The translations under genes and the position numbers were made by a program. A model generated the notes under the pieces. It was not told the DNA's origin. It saw nothing but the letters and a program-made list of their open reading frames with translations, and did not search any database. From Flavobacterium rakeshii (GTDB taxonomy: Bacteria > Bacteroidota > Bacteroidia > Flavobacteriales > Flavobacteriaceae), in the NCBI RefSeq assembly GCF_009741375.1, contig NZ_WOWP01000048.1, positions 1-33,261 of the forward strand: DNA of 33,261 bases, read 5' to 3'. This document shows positions 14,839 to 23,184 of this stretch, in pieces; the first letter of the stretch is position 1; every line of letters starts with the position of its first letter.

Positions 14839-17265
14839 ATGCTGAAAAACTGGTTAAAAATATACCTGTATAACATTAGGCAAAACAAGCTTTTTACAGC
14901 ACTTAATATACTGGGGCTTAGCCTGGGTATCGCCGGACTTGTTTTTGCATTACTGTACAGTAACGATGAGTATAGCTATAATGCATGGAACCCTAACAAG
15001 GATGTTGTATTTTATACGGTGTCTGATGTGGGGGAAGATATGCTGTGGGGTTCAAGTTCGGTGCCGCTTGGCAGGGCTTTAGGGGCATCTGTACCACAGG
15101 TGGAAGAACACTGTTATGTTGAAGGATGGTATAACACTAATGTGGTAATTTATGAGGGTAAAAAAACAATGCTTGATAAGATTACCGATGCACAAAGAAA
15201 CTTTTTCAGTTTCTTACCTTTTACCTTTATTAAAGGTAGTGCCGAAACGGCTTTAAGCCCAACCAGTATGGCTATCTCTGAACCTACTGCTAAAAGAATT
15301 TTTGGTAGTCAGGATCCTATCAATAAACAGGTAACTTATATGGATAAAGTATTTACCATAAAAGGTGTTTACAGGATAGACGGAAAATCGTCTTACGAGC
15401 CCGAGGCGGTGATAAACCTGATAGATAAAGAGCTTGATAAGAATCAGGACCGATGGGGTTTTTTCGGTTACAATTTACTTTTAAAGCTTAAAAATCCTGA
15501 GGATGCTGCTTATGTTTCACAACAAATAGATACGCTTTACTACAACAATACGGTAAAGAAATCCATAGCCGAATCGGGTATTAGTAAAGAAGAGTATTTA
15601 GAACGCTACGGAAGTACAAAAGTATACCTGGAGCCTTTAAGAGATTTAAGGTTAAAGTCTAGAGTTTCAGATGTGCCCGAAGGCAGGGGAAACTATCAGT
15701 TATTGCTGATCATGATGGGGCTTTCCATACTTATATTGGTAATATCAATAGTAAACTATATAAACCTTGCTACGGCAAATGCTATTAAAAGGGCTAAGGA
15801 AGTAGGGGTGAGAAAAATACTGGGAGCTTCAAAAAAGAATATTGTTAAGCAGTTTATTTTTGAAACGGTTATTACCACGCTGTTTTCCATATTACTGGCT
15901 TTGGTAATTGTTGAGGTTTCACTGCCATATTACAACAGCTTTTTAGCTAAAAATCTGGTTATAAATGAAAGCGATTTTTACATAGATCTTGCTTTACTGT
16001 TTATAGTTGTAATAGTATTGGCAGGAATATTTCCGGCTATTTATGTGGCAAAGTTTGAGGCTGTAAAAGTACTTAAAGGGAATTTTTCCAGAAGTAAAAA
16101 AGGGATATGGTTACGAAACGGAATGCTGGTAGTTCAGTTTGCGGTGGCTTTCTTTTTTGTAATAGGCTCTTATATAGTGCATCAGCAAATAAAATACCTT
16201 ACAGCAAAAGACTTAGGATTTAAAGGAGAACAGGTTTTAGATGTGTATTACAGAAACCCTTACGATTTTAACGATAAGGGATATATGGAAATGCTGTTAA
16301 ATCGCTATGAGAGTACAAAAGAGCAGCTTAAAAATATAAAAGGGATTGAGCAGGTATCAGTTAGCACGGTAAAAATAGGGGGCGGGAGTGTATTGCAGTC
16401 TTCGGTTTCTTATCAGGGTACAACGGTTTCTATGCAGCTTATGGCTATGGACTTTGGCCTGCCCGAAATACTCCGTTTTAAGTTTCTTGAGGGGAGGGAT
16501 TTATCTCCGCGTATATCTTCAGACACTATTAATTCGGTTATACTGAATGAAACAGCAGTTAAGATGCTAAAAATAACCGACCCGGTTAATAAGGTTATCA
16601 ATTATAATGACAGTAAACTTAAAGTTGTGGGAGTGGTACAGGATTTCCACATGTTTGGTCCTGCTGAGAAAATATTACCTATGATGCTGTTTCACTATAA
16701 CGTGAAAACCTGGGAACTGCAAAACTGCCATGAGATTTACATAAAAGCAAATCCCGAACAAATGGAGTCGGTTATTGCAGGTATTGAGAAACTATGGAAA
16801 GAAAAGGTTGATCCTGATTTTCCTTTTAGTTATGATTTTGTAGATAAAAACTTTGCCCGTACGTATGAAGATTATGTAAGGCAACGCAATGTGTTTTCCC
16901 TGCTTAATGTAGTGGTTATACTTATAGCTTTATTTGGTTTGTTTGCCTTATCATCCTATAGTATTCAACGAAGAATGAAGGAAATAGCCATACGTAAAAC
17001 ACTGGGTGCAGAAACGGGTACATTACTTAAAGATTTGTCCAGACAATATGTACTATTTTGTGTTATAGGATTTGTTATAGCGACAATTCCTGTATGGATG
17101 CTCCTTAACAAATGGCTTGAAAATTTTGTTTACAGGATAGAAGTTTCCTGGCAACCGTTTGTAGTAGGCTTCCTTTCACTTATGGGCTTAACACTTACAG
17201 TTGTATTGATAAGAGCCTATGCCGCTACAAGGGTAGAGATACTTAAATACCTGAAGTACGAATAA
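14839..17265 (+). CDS. FtsX/MacB-type ABC permease, second copy (paralogue)
   Basis: An 808-residue permease collinear with the preceding 805-residue one. It has the same MLKNWLKIYLYN start, the same KRAKEVGVRKILGA coupling segment, the same IAIRKTLGAET second coupling segment and the same TRVEILKYLKYE ending, so the pair arose by tandem duplication. The periplasmic domains are clearly more divergent than the membrane and coupling segments, which suggests different substrate- or partner-binding surfaces. Only 2 bp separate it from the first copy, implying translational coupling. A hairpin follows at 17291-17324, before the TolC-like gene. Confidence 0.94.
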   Translation: MLKNWLKIYLYNIRQNKLFTALNILGLSLGIAGLVFALLYSNDEYSYNAWNPNKDVVFYTVSDVGEDMLWGSSSVPLGRALGASVPQVEEHCYVEGWYNTNVVIYEGKKTMLDKITDAQRNFFSFLPFTFIKGSAETALSPTSMAISEPTAKRIFGSQDPINKQVTYMDKVFTIKGVYRIDGKSSYEPEAVINLIDKELDKNQDRWGFFGYNLLLKLKNPEDAAYVSQQIDTLYYNNTVKKSIAESGISKEEYLERYGSTKVYLEPLRDLRLKSRVSDVPEGRGNYQLLLIMMGLSILILVISIVNYINLATANAIKRAKEVGVRKILGASKKNIVKQFIFETVITTLFSILLALVIVEVSLPYYNSFLAKNLVINESDFYIDLALLFIVVIVLAGIFPAIYVAKFEAVKVLKGNFSRSKKGIWLRNGMLVVQFAVAFFFVIGSYIVHQQIKYLTAKDLGFKGEQVLDVYYRNPYDFNDKGYMEMLLNRYESTKEQLKNIKGIEQVSVSTVKIGGGSVLQSSVSYQGTTVSMQLMAMDFGLPEILRFKFLEGRDLSPRISSDTINSVILNETAVKMLKITDPVNKVINYNDSKLKVVGVVQDFHMFGPAEKILPMMLFHYNVKTWELQNCHEIYIKANPEQMESVIAGIEKLWKEKVDPDFPFSYDFVDKNFARTYEDYVRQRNVFSLLNVVVILIALFGLFALSSYSIQRRMKEIAIRKTLGAETGTLLKDLSRQYVLFCVIGFVIATIPVWMLLNKWLENFVYRIEVSWQPFVVGFLSLMGLTLTVVLIRAYAATRVEILKYLKYE

Positions 17266-17290
17266 TATCTTTAAAGTTAGTTAATAATAA

Positions 17291-17324
17291 ACAGCCTGTA
17301 GGGAGCGCAATCCCTACTGGCTGT
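17291..17324 (+). other. Intercistronic hairpin between permease and TolC-like genes
   Basis: ACAGCC-T-GTAGGGA (17291-17304) pairs with TCCCTAC-T-GGCTGT (17311-17324), a 13-bp stem with one T/T mismatch and a 6-nt loop. No T-run follows, so it is more likely an mRNA-stability or partial-attenuation element than a full terminator. Confidence 0.55.
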
Positions 17325-17339
17325 TAAAAGAATCATGCT

Positions 17340-18665
17340 ATGAAAGGTAAATCCTTTTTATATATATTAGTTATAGTTACAGCAATGCCTTTGTTTGCCC
17401 AACAGCAGGTATGGACCTTGCAGCAATGCCTGGAAACGGGTAAAGAAAACAGTCTTGATTTTCAGTTAAGTCAGTTAGAGGTATTAAGTGCCGAAACTAC
17501 ACATCGTAGCCCTGTACTGGAGTATTTACCAAAGGTTGATTTTTCGGCAAGCCATAACTACAGTATCGGTTCTACTATTGACCCGTCTACAAACAACAGG
17601 GTAAGTTCTAATATACAGTCAGATAATTTTTCGCTCAATGCCAGTATGAACCTGCTTGATTTTAATGTGTTTACCACAGCAAGACGCAATAAGATAGCAG
17701 TACTTAAAGCAAAGGCAGACAAAGAAGCCACACAAGCCGAATATTCGCTGTCAATACTGGAAAACTACTTTAATGTACTATATACTCAGGAGTTGCTTAA
17801 AATTCAGTTGGATCAGTTTGAAAATGCAAAGTTTAACCTTAACAGGGTTGAAAAGGAAGTAGAGCTTGGCAACAGGCCAAACAGTGATTTGTATGATATG
17901 CAGGTGAGCTATTCTCAGGAAGAAAATAATATACTTGAAACAAAGCAATTGCTGTATAACCAAAAGCTTACCCTGCTACAGCTTATGAATGTTGAAAACA
18001 CGAATCCTGATGATATTTTACTGGCTAAAGCCGATGAGGTTGTGCTTACTGATGAGAGTGAAACCAATGCCTTTGAAAATGCTCTTAAAAACTATCCGGC
18101 TATAGAGTCAAGAGAGTTGGCTATGGAGGTTGCCCGTAAGGAAATTACTATGAGGAAAAACAATTACCTGCCGGTTTTAAGTGCCTATTACAGTTATTCA
18201 TCATTTTATTACCTGCCGCTTAATCAGCCGGGAGGGCAACAGGTAAACCCTTTCTGGACACAGCTTAACGACAATAAAAACCATTATATAGGTATGCAGT
18301 TAAACGTACCTATATTTAACGGTTTGCGCACCAGTAGGGATGTACAGCTAGCAAAAATTGAGTATATGAAAAGACAGGTGGAAAGCGAGCAGGAAAAAAT
18401 TAAACTAAACCAAACCATAGAGCAGGAAAAAGCTAAACAACAGCAAAATAAACAACTGGTACAAAAGCTTGAAAACACAAAGCAGTATGCCGAAAAATCG
18501 TTTACTACAACACAATCTAAATTTAGTAGCGGGCTGGTGGAAGCCATAGTATTTACCTCATCAAAAAACCAGTTACTTATGGCAGAATATAATTTGCTAA
18601 AGGCTAAGTATACAGTACAGTATGTAGGCTATAAACTGAAATTTTTACAGTTTAATACTTTTTAA
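17340..18665 (+). CDS. TolC-family outer-membrane efflux channel
   Basis: A 441-residue protein with a signal peptide (about 1-20, ending PLFAQ) and then WTLQQCLETGKENSLDFQLSQLEV, the family-typical first helix. Two outer-membrane-efflux repeats follow, each with long coiled-coil helices (ESEQEKIKLNQTIEQEKAKQQQNKQLVQKLENTK is part of the second). The motif V-P-I-FNGLRT near 320 matches the conserved P-x-F-x-G turn. It completes the tripartite exporter with the HlyD-like adaptor and MacB-type permeases and is the last gene of the operon. A weak hairpin (about 18695-18725) follows with no T-run. Confidence 0.94.
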   Translation: MKGKSFLYILVIVTAMPLFAQQQVWTLQQCLETGKENSLDFQLSQLEVLSAETTHRSPVLEYLPKVDFSASHNYSIGSTIDPSTNNRVSSNIQSDNFSLNASMNLLDFNVFTTARRNKIAVLKAKADKEATQAEYSLSILENYFNVLYTQELLKIQLDQFENAKFNLNRVEKEVELGNRPNSDLYDMQVSYSQEENNILETKQLLYNQKLTLLQLMNVENTNPDDILLAKADEVVLTDESETNAFENALKNYPAIESRELAMEVARKEITMRKNNYLPVLSAYYSYSSFYYLPLNQPGGQQVNPFWTQLNDNKNHYIGMQLNVPIFNGLRTSRDVQLAKIEYMKRQVESEQEKIKLNQTIEQEKAKQQQNKQLVQKLENTKQYAEKSFTTTQSKFSSGLVEAIVFTSSKNQLLMAEYNLLKAKYTVQYVGYKLKFLQFNTF

Positions 18666-18747
18666 AATATCAGTTTTCCTGAATAAAAACAGGGGTTAAT
18701 CATGTTTTATATATAAACATTTAGCCGTGTATGATAATTATCAGTTT

Positions 18748-18774
18748 TTGTCTCACGGCGATATTTAATATTTG
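18748..18774 (+). promoter_or_regulatory. Possible Bacteroidota-type promoter for the 597-residue protein gene
   Basis: TTG at 18748-18750 lies 16 bp before AATATTTG at 18767-18774, which differs from TAnnTTTG by one base. A start site near 18781 would leave a short leader before the ATG at 18795. The spacing is slightly short of the usual range. Confidence 0.35.
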
Positions 18775-18794
18775 CAGATAAAACTATTTGCAAA

Positions 18795-20588
18795 ATGACA
18801 ACTATAAAACAACCGCATAGGTTTCATATTCCTGTTATGGGGCTTGCCTATACTATTGACAGTCCTATTAAGGTGGCACAGTTTGGTATTGATTCGGTTA
18901 TCTCTATTGTAGATGATGAACTAATCGAAAAAATGCATGCCTTTTACAGTGAAAAATTTGAACTTCCGTACAAGGAAATATCAAAAAAAATATCAGACTA
19001 CAGGGCTGAGCGTATTACAGCCTACCTGAATACGGTAGATAAAATTGTTAAGCAGAAGTATGATGCCTTTTGTACAGAACTGGTTAACAGTAAAAAAACA
19101 CTTAGCAGTTTTGTTGATATGCTGCCTACTGTGTCTGACTTAAAAAAAGGACTTCAGTTCTATGCATCGAGTCCGTTTGACCAAACAAACGAGATACGAA
19201 GCTTCCTTAACAAACATTTCAGGCCGGGTGCAATAGATGTAAACATCATGACTAAGGTTGATAAAGCCAACTACAGTGATAACGATACCTTACCTACATG
19301 TTATAACGATGCCCATGCTGCTTTAAGAGGATTTGCTCACAGTAAGTTAGAGTCGGCAGTAGTACTATCGGCAGGGATGAATCCGTCACTATATAATTAC
19401 CTTGCAGAGTTTCCTGATTTTTTTCCGGATGTAACAGGGAAATTAAAGAAGAAAGTAATACTTAAGGTAAGTGATTTCAGGTCGGCATTAATACAAAGTA
19501 AGTTTCTTGCTAAAAAAGGAATATGGGTAAGCGAGTATAGAATAGAATCAGGTCTTAATTGCGGAGGGCATGCCTTTGCCACAAACGGATTGTTACTGGG
19601 ACCTATTATGGAGGAATTCAAACAACGCAAACAGGAACTAATATCTCCGGTGTATGAATTATGGGTCAAGGAACTGGAACAAAAGCAGGCTTTCATCCCA
19701 AAAGAACCCCTTGAAGTAAAAATAACTGTACAGGGAGGCGTTGGTACTGCCGAAGAACATCAGTTTTTACTCGATTATTACAAAACCGATTCGGTAGGTT
19801 GGGGATCGCCGTTCCTTTTAGTACCTGAGGCAACCACTACCGATGCTGCTACCCGAAAACTTTTAATGGAAGCTGGCGAGAACGATTTTTATAAAAGTGA
19901 AATATCTCCGTTGGGAGTACCTTTCAATACGGTTAAGGGAACGACTAACGAGTGTATTAAAAACAATCGTGTATTGCAAAACAAAGCGGGCAGTTCTTGT
20001 CCTAAAAAACTACTGGCACTACATAACGAGTATGATGAGAAAGGTATTTGCACCGCATCCAGAAAATACCAAAAACGTAAGCTTTTTGAACTGGAACAGT
20101 ACAGGGATACCATTACTGAGGCTGAATACAGGCAAAAGCAGGATACTATAGTTGTAAAGTCGTGCCTTTGTGTAGGGCTTGCTAATCCGGCTTATATGGA
20201 GAATAATATCCATGTGAAAGGAGAGGAGCAGGGTGTAGTAATTTGTCCCGGGCCTAATATGGCTTACTTTAACAGGGAGGTTTCATTATTTGATATGGTA
20301 AGGCATATTTATGGGTATTCATCTGTTTTACAAAATGGAGACCGACCTAATATGTTCATCAAAGAATTACAGCTTTATGTAAACTACCTAAAAGAGCATT
20401 TGTTATTAGAAACGGAAACATCTGAAAAACAAATGAAAAAATGGGTAACTTTTAAAGATAACCTTTTAAACGGAATTGACTATTACAGCAAGTTATTTAT
20501 TGATAATAGCTGTTTTGAAGTGCAAAGGGACAAAATTTTAAACAGTCTTAATAGTTATAGAACTGAACTGGAAAGTATCGCTATTTAA
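18795..20588 (+). CDS. Unassigned 597-residue protein with nitronate-monooxygenase-like TIM-barrel hints
   Basis: I do not recognise a named family. The N-terminus HIPVMGLAYTIDSPIKVAQFGIDSVIS reads like the first strand and helix of an FMN TIM barrel. SGLNCGGHAF (252-261) resembles the E-A-GGH flavin loop of nitronate monooxygenases. ITVQGGVGTAEEH (310-322) followed by SVGWGSPFLLVPEATT (333-348) resembles the GGI and G-x-FL-x-x-PEA pieces at the end of that fold. A C-terminal part not expected in those enzymes carries Cys at 387, 402, 419, 457, 459 and 484, in contexts such as KSCLCVGLANP and VVICPGPNMAYFN, perhaps binding zinc or an Fe-S cluster. There is no signal peptide, so it is cytosolic. 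It overlaps the convergent AraC gene by 4 bp. The family parallel is by eye only. Confidence 0.65.
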   Translation: MTTIKQPHRFHIPVMGLAYTIDSPIKVAQFGIDSVISIVDDELIEKMHAFYSEKFELPYKEISKKISDYRAERITAYLNTVDKIVKQKYDAFCTELVNSKKTLSSFVDMLPTVSDLKKGLQFYASSPFDQTNEIRSFLNKHFRPGAIDVNIMTKVDKANYSDNDTLPTCYNDAHAALRGFAHSKLESAVVLSAGMNPSLYNYLAEFPDFFPDVTGKLKKKVILKVSDFRSALIQSKFLAKKGIWVSEYRIESGLNCGGHAFATNGLLLGPIMEEFKQRKQELISPVYELWVKELEQKQAFIPKEPLEVKITVQGGVGTAEEHQFLLDYYKTDSVGWGSPFLLVPEATTTDAATRKLLMEAGENDFYKSEISPLGVPFNTVKGTTNECIKNNRVLQNKAGSSCPKKLLALHNEYDEKGICTASRKYQKRKLFELEQYRDTITEAEYRQKQDTIVVKSCLCVGLANPAYMENNIHVKGEEQGVVICPGPNMAYFNREVSLFDMVRHIYGYSSVLQNGDRPNMFIKELQLYVNYLKEHLLLETETSEKQMKKWVTFKDNLLNGIDYYSKLFIDNSCFEVQRDKILNSLNSYRTELESIAI

Positions 20589-21514
20589 TTAAACGACTTC
20601 CTAAACTCCAAAGGGGATTGGTTTGTTTTTGATTTAAAGAGTTTACTAAACGATTGTGGATGTTCAAACCCCAGTGTATAGGCAATTTCACTAACGGTTA
20701 GACTGGTTGTAGAGAGTATTTCCTTAGCCTTGTCTATAAGTTTACTGTGAATGTACTGCTGAGCCGTTTGACCTATTAGGGAACGCAACATATCGCTAAG
20801 ATAGTTTGGTGATAGGTTAAGCTGCTCTGCAAGGTACTGTACACTGGGCAACCCTTCGTTTAAGGGATTATCATCACTAAAATAATTATCCAGTAAATCG
20901 TTCAGTTGTTGTAACAGGTCGCTGTTTACAGCCTTACGGGTAAGAAACTGACGTTTATAAAAACGATTGGCATAGTTGAGTAACAGCTCTATTTGTGAAA
21001 TGATAACATCCTGACTAAAATCATCAATACGATTGTTAAGCTCATCGTCAATCATTCTGAATATAGAAAGCATAGTGTTTCTTTCACTTTCCGAAAGGTG
21101 TAATGCCTCATTAGTAGCATAAGAAAAGAAACCGTATTGCTTTATCTTTTTGGCTAACGGATAATTCCATAAAAAATCAGGATGGATAAGTAACACATGC
21201 GATGAACAGCTCGATACATCCATAGGGTCATGGTCTTCTTTACCTATAATTTGGTTAGGGGAAGCAAACAGGAGTCCGCCCTGATCAAAGTCATAATAGT
21301 GCTGACCGTATTTTAGGCGGTTACTGAATTTTGGGCGGTAGGATATTTTGTAAAAGTTAAGAATGTGGTTAGCTGCAGGTTTACTAAAATCAAGAGATGA
21401 GTTTGTACTGCTAATAACACTTATCAATGGGTGTGCAGGGGCAGGAAGCCCAAAAAACTTATGCCCTTCAGATATGGAGTTGAATTTAATATGTGGAATA
21501 TCTTCTTTTTTCAT
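20585..21514 (-). CDS. AraC-family transcriptional regulator (second)
   Basis: A 309-residue cytosolic regulator. The N-terminal region (about 1-195) is a likely cupin-type sensing domain. The C-terminal double helix-turn-helix includes VQYLAEQLNLSPNYLSDMLRSLIG and LTVSEIAYTLGFEHPQSFSKLFKSKTNQSP, ending in the typical PLEFRK. It lies downstream of the SDR gene on the same strand with 93 bp between them, and a terminator-like hairpin sits in that gap only about 15 nt from this start codon. A direct repeat with 21-bp period upstream of the SDR gene (22495-22527) is a plausible binding site. Its stop codon overlaps that of the convergent 597-residue gene through a shared TTAA. Confidence 0.92.
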   Translation of the reverse strand: MKKEDIPHIKFNSISEGHKFFGLPAPAHPLISVISSTNSSLDFSKPAANHILNFYKISYRPKFSNRLKYGQHYYDFDQGGLLFASPNQIIGKEDHDPMDVSSCSSHVLLIHPDFLWNYPLAKKIKQYGFFSYATNEALHLSESERNTMLSIFRMIDDELNNRIDDFSQDVIISQIELLLNYANRFYKRQFLTRKAVNSDLLQQLNDLLDNYFSDDNPLNEGLPSVQYLAEQLNLSPNYLSDMLRSLIGQTAQQYIHSKLIDKAKEILSTTSLTVSEIAYTLGFEHPQSFSKLFKSKTNQSPLEFRKSFN

Positions 21515-21528
21515 TTTTAAAATCAGTT

Positions 21529-21566
21529 AAAAAGATAACCGATACCTATACAAATATCGGTTATCT
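21529..21566 (-). terminator. Terminator-like hairpin between SDR and AraC genes
   Basis: A perfect 12-bp stem, AGATAACCGATA (21533-21544) with TATCGGTTATCT (21555-21566), is followed on the minus strand by a T-run (21533-21529). It comes 42 bp after the SDR stop, but also ends about 15 nt before the AraC start, so it could attenuate read-through or act as an operator. Confidence 0.7.
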
Positions 21567-21607
21567 AAAATCAATTATCAAGGTTTTACCTCTTTAAGGA
21601 TGCATTC

Positions 21608-22444
21608 TTAATTTCCTTGTGCCGAGTTGGATACAGTTTCCCATTTTTCCCACTCAGCAAGCCTGTTGTTATAAGCCTCACGTACTGATGGTAGTCCCTG
21701 GTCACCAAGGAAAAAGCGTAACGGAGGGTTCTCGTTGTCTACTACTTTAAACAATGCATTTGGAGTAGCATCGGGGTTGCCTCTTTCAAGGTTTCTAAGT
21801 CCGCCTATAAACTGGTTTTTAAAGTCGTCATATTCCTCCATACCGGCAGAGAATTTTAATGATTCCTGACTGCCGAATTCGGTAGCATAGGCACCCGGTT
21901 CTATAATGGTTACTTTAATATTAAACTGACTAACTTCGGCAGCAAGGCTTTCATGTATCGATTCAAAAGCCCATTTTGACGAGCAGTAATATCCTATAAC
22001 CGGGAAGCTTATGTGCCCCAAATTACTTGATGTTCCCAGTATATGCCCGTAACCCTGTTTACGTAATAACGGCAGGGCAGCCTGTATAACTGTAACGGGG
22101 CCTATAACATTGGTTTCATACAACAGGCGAATTTCATCGGGGTTGGCTTCCTCAATAGTTCCTATTAGTGAATATCCTGCATTATTGAACACAATATCCA
22201 GTTTTCCAAAATGATTATAGGCTTGTTCTAAAGCTGTTTTTACCTGTTCGGGTTTGGTTACATCAAGCTGTAAAGTCAGTACATTATCACCATACCTTTC
22301 TTTAAAGTCGGCTATACTTTCCAAGCTTCGGGCTGTTGCTGCTACTTTATCACCACGTTGTAGTGCGGCTTCGGTCCAAACACGGCCGAAACCTCTGGAT
22401 GTACCTGTAATAAACCATATCTTGTTTTTCTTTTGATTTGTCAT
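21608..22444 (-). CDS. Short-chain dehydrogenase/reductase (classical SDR)
   Basis: A 278-residue NAD(P)-dependent oxidoreductase. The nucleotide-binding motif is TGTSRGFG (13-20), with R39 after the second strand favouring NADP(H). D61-V follows the third strand, NNAG is at 87-90, the catalytic Ser is at 139-140, and the catalytic pair is Y153-x3-K157, followed by EPGAYATEFG near 187-196. Length and the KxxWFITGTSRGFGR start match the broad group annotated as SDR family oxidoreductases that lie beside AraC regulators. The substrate is unknown. It is upstream of the AraC gene on the same strand, and its own upstream region carries a candidate AraC operator. Confidence 0.93.
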   Translation of the reverse strand: MTNQKKNKIWFITGTSRGFGRVWTEAALQRGDKVAATARSLESIADFKERYGDNVLTLQLDVTKPEQVKTALEQAYNHFGKLDIVFNNAGYSLIGTIEEANPDEIRLLYETNVIGPVTVIQAALPLLRKQGYGHILGTSSNLGHISFPVIGYYCSSKWAFESIHESLAAEVSQFNIKVTIIEPGAYATEFGSQESLKFSAGMEEYDDFKNQFIGGLRNLERGNPDATPNALFKVVDNENPPLRFFLGDQGLPSVREAYNNRLAEWEKWETVSNSAQGN

Positions 22445-22473
22445 AATCTTTTAGTTTTAAATTAATTACAGTA

Positions 22474-22527
22474 CAAAGGTCAGTGAATAGGTTAGGCCTA
22501 TTGTAGTCTAATTCAGGGTAGTTGTAG
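22474..22527 (-). promoter_or_regulatory. 21-bp-period direct repeat and -7-like element upstream of the SDR gene
   Basis: On the plus strand GGCCTATTGTAG (22495-22506) and GGGTAGTTGTAG (22516-22527) share 8 of 12 bases, including a perfect TTGTAG, and start 21 bp apart. On the minus strand GACCTTTG (22481-22474) is one base from TAnnTTTG and lies between the repeats and the SDR start at 22444. An inverted repeat AATAGG-TTAGG-CCTATT (22486-22502) overlaps the proximal copy. The layout mirrors the candidate AraC operator at 3078-3113. Confidence 0.42.
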
Positions 22528-22613
22528 CCAAAAAAAGTTTTGTTGTATCATTTTATACTATAATTCTTATTATTGAGTTATTTTTAGCAATTGCTTTCCG
22601 CATATATTATTTT

Positions 22614-23141
22614 ATGGATAACAGTAAACTCATAAAGAGTCTTAAAAAAGGAAATCAAAAAACCTTTAAAGAAGTTTATTTTAAGCACTATGATAAACTC
22701 ATACAGGTGGCAAGGAGGTTTGAATTTAAGTTTCTAACCCCCGATGATTTTGTGCAGGAAACTTTTGTACAACTTTATACCAAAAGGGAATTGCTGAAGG
22801 AAGATGTTCTTTTTGATAAGCAGTTGTTTGTTATCTGTAAAAATATAATTCTCAATCATCTTAACAGGGAAAACAAGGTTATACCACTGGATCCTGTAAA
22901 ATTAAAAATGGAAGCCGATGGGGAAGATACCGACCTGCTTTTGATGGAGGACAGGAAAAAACAACTTCAGTACCTGTTAGAGCAGCTACCGGAACAGCAA
23001 AAAAAAATATTTACACTACACAAGCTGGATAACTATTCGTACCAGGAAATAGCAGAGATGACAAAGCTTTCAGAGAAAACAATAGCTAACCATATTTACC
23101 TCGCTAATAAATTTATTCAAAAAAAAATCGCTGAGGCTTAG
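22614..23141 (+). CDS. ECF-type RNA polymerase sigma factor (FecI-like)
   Basis: A 175-residue sigma-70-family protein containing only regions 2 and 4. Region 2 (about 18-85) includes FKEVYFKHYDKLIQVARRFEFKFLTPDDFVQETFVQLY, and region 4 (about 118-172) includes LPEQQKKIFTLHKLDNYSYQEIAEMTKLSEKTIANHIYLA with its helix-turn-helix. It is followed by a 69-residue small gene and a FecR-type anti-sigma gene on the same strand, then a TonB receptor with a signalling domain, so it belongs to the cell-surface-signalling class. It likely transcribes the receptor and lipoprotein genes. No clear autoregulatory promoter was recognised upstream. Confidence 0.94.
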   Translation: MDNSKLIKSLKKGNQKTFKEVYFKHYDKLIQVARRFEFKFLTPDDFVQETFVQLYTKRELLKEDVLFDKQLFVICKNIILNHLNRENKVIPLDPVKLKMEADGEDTDLLLMEDRKKQLQYLLEQLPEQQKKIFTLHKLDNYSYQEIAEMTKLSEKTIANHIYLANKFIQKKIAEA

Positions 23142-23184
23142 GAACTTTTTGTTTCCCGTTTGTTATAGGATAAATGACAAGCAA

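Noticed and set aside
18695..18725. Terminator for the exporter operon
   Set aside because: The stem (GGTTAA/TTAGCC with ATGTTT/AAACAT) has a bulge, is AT-rich and lacks a T-run, so it is mentioned only with the TolC-like gene.
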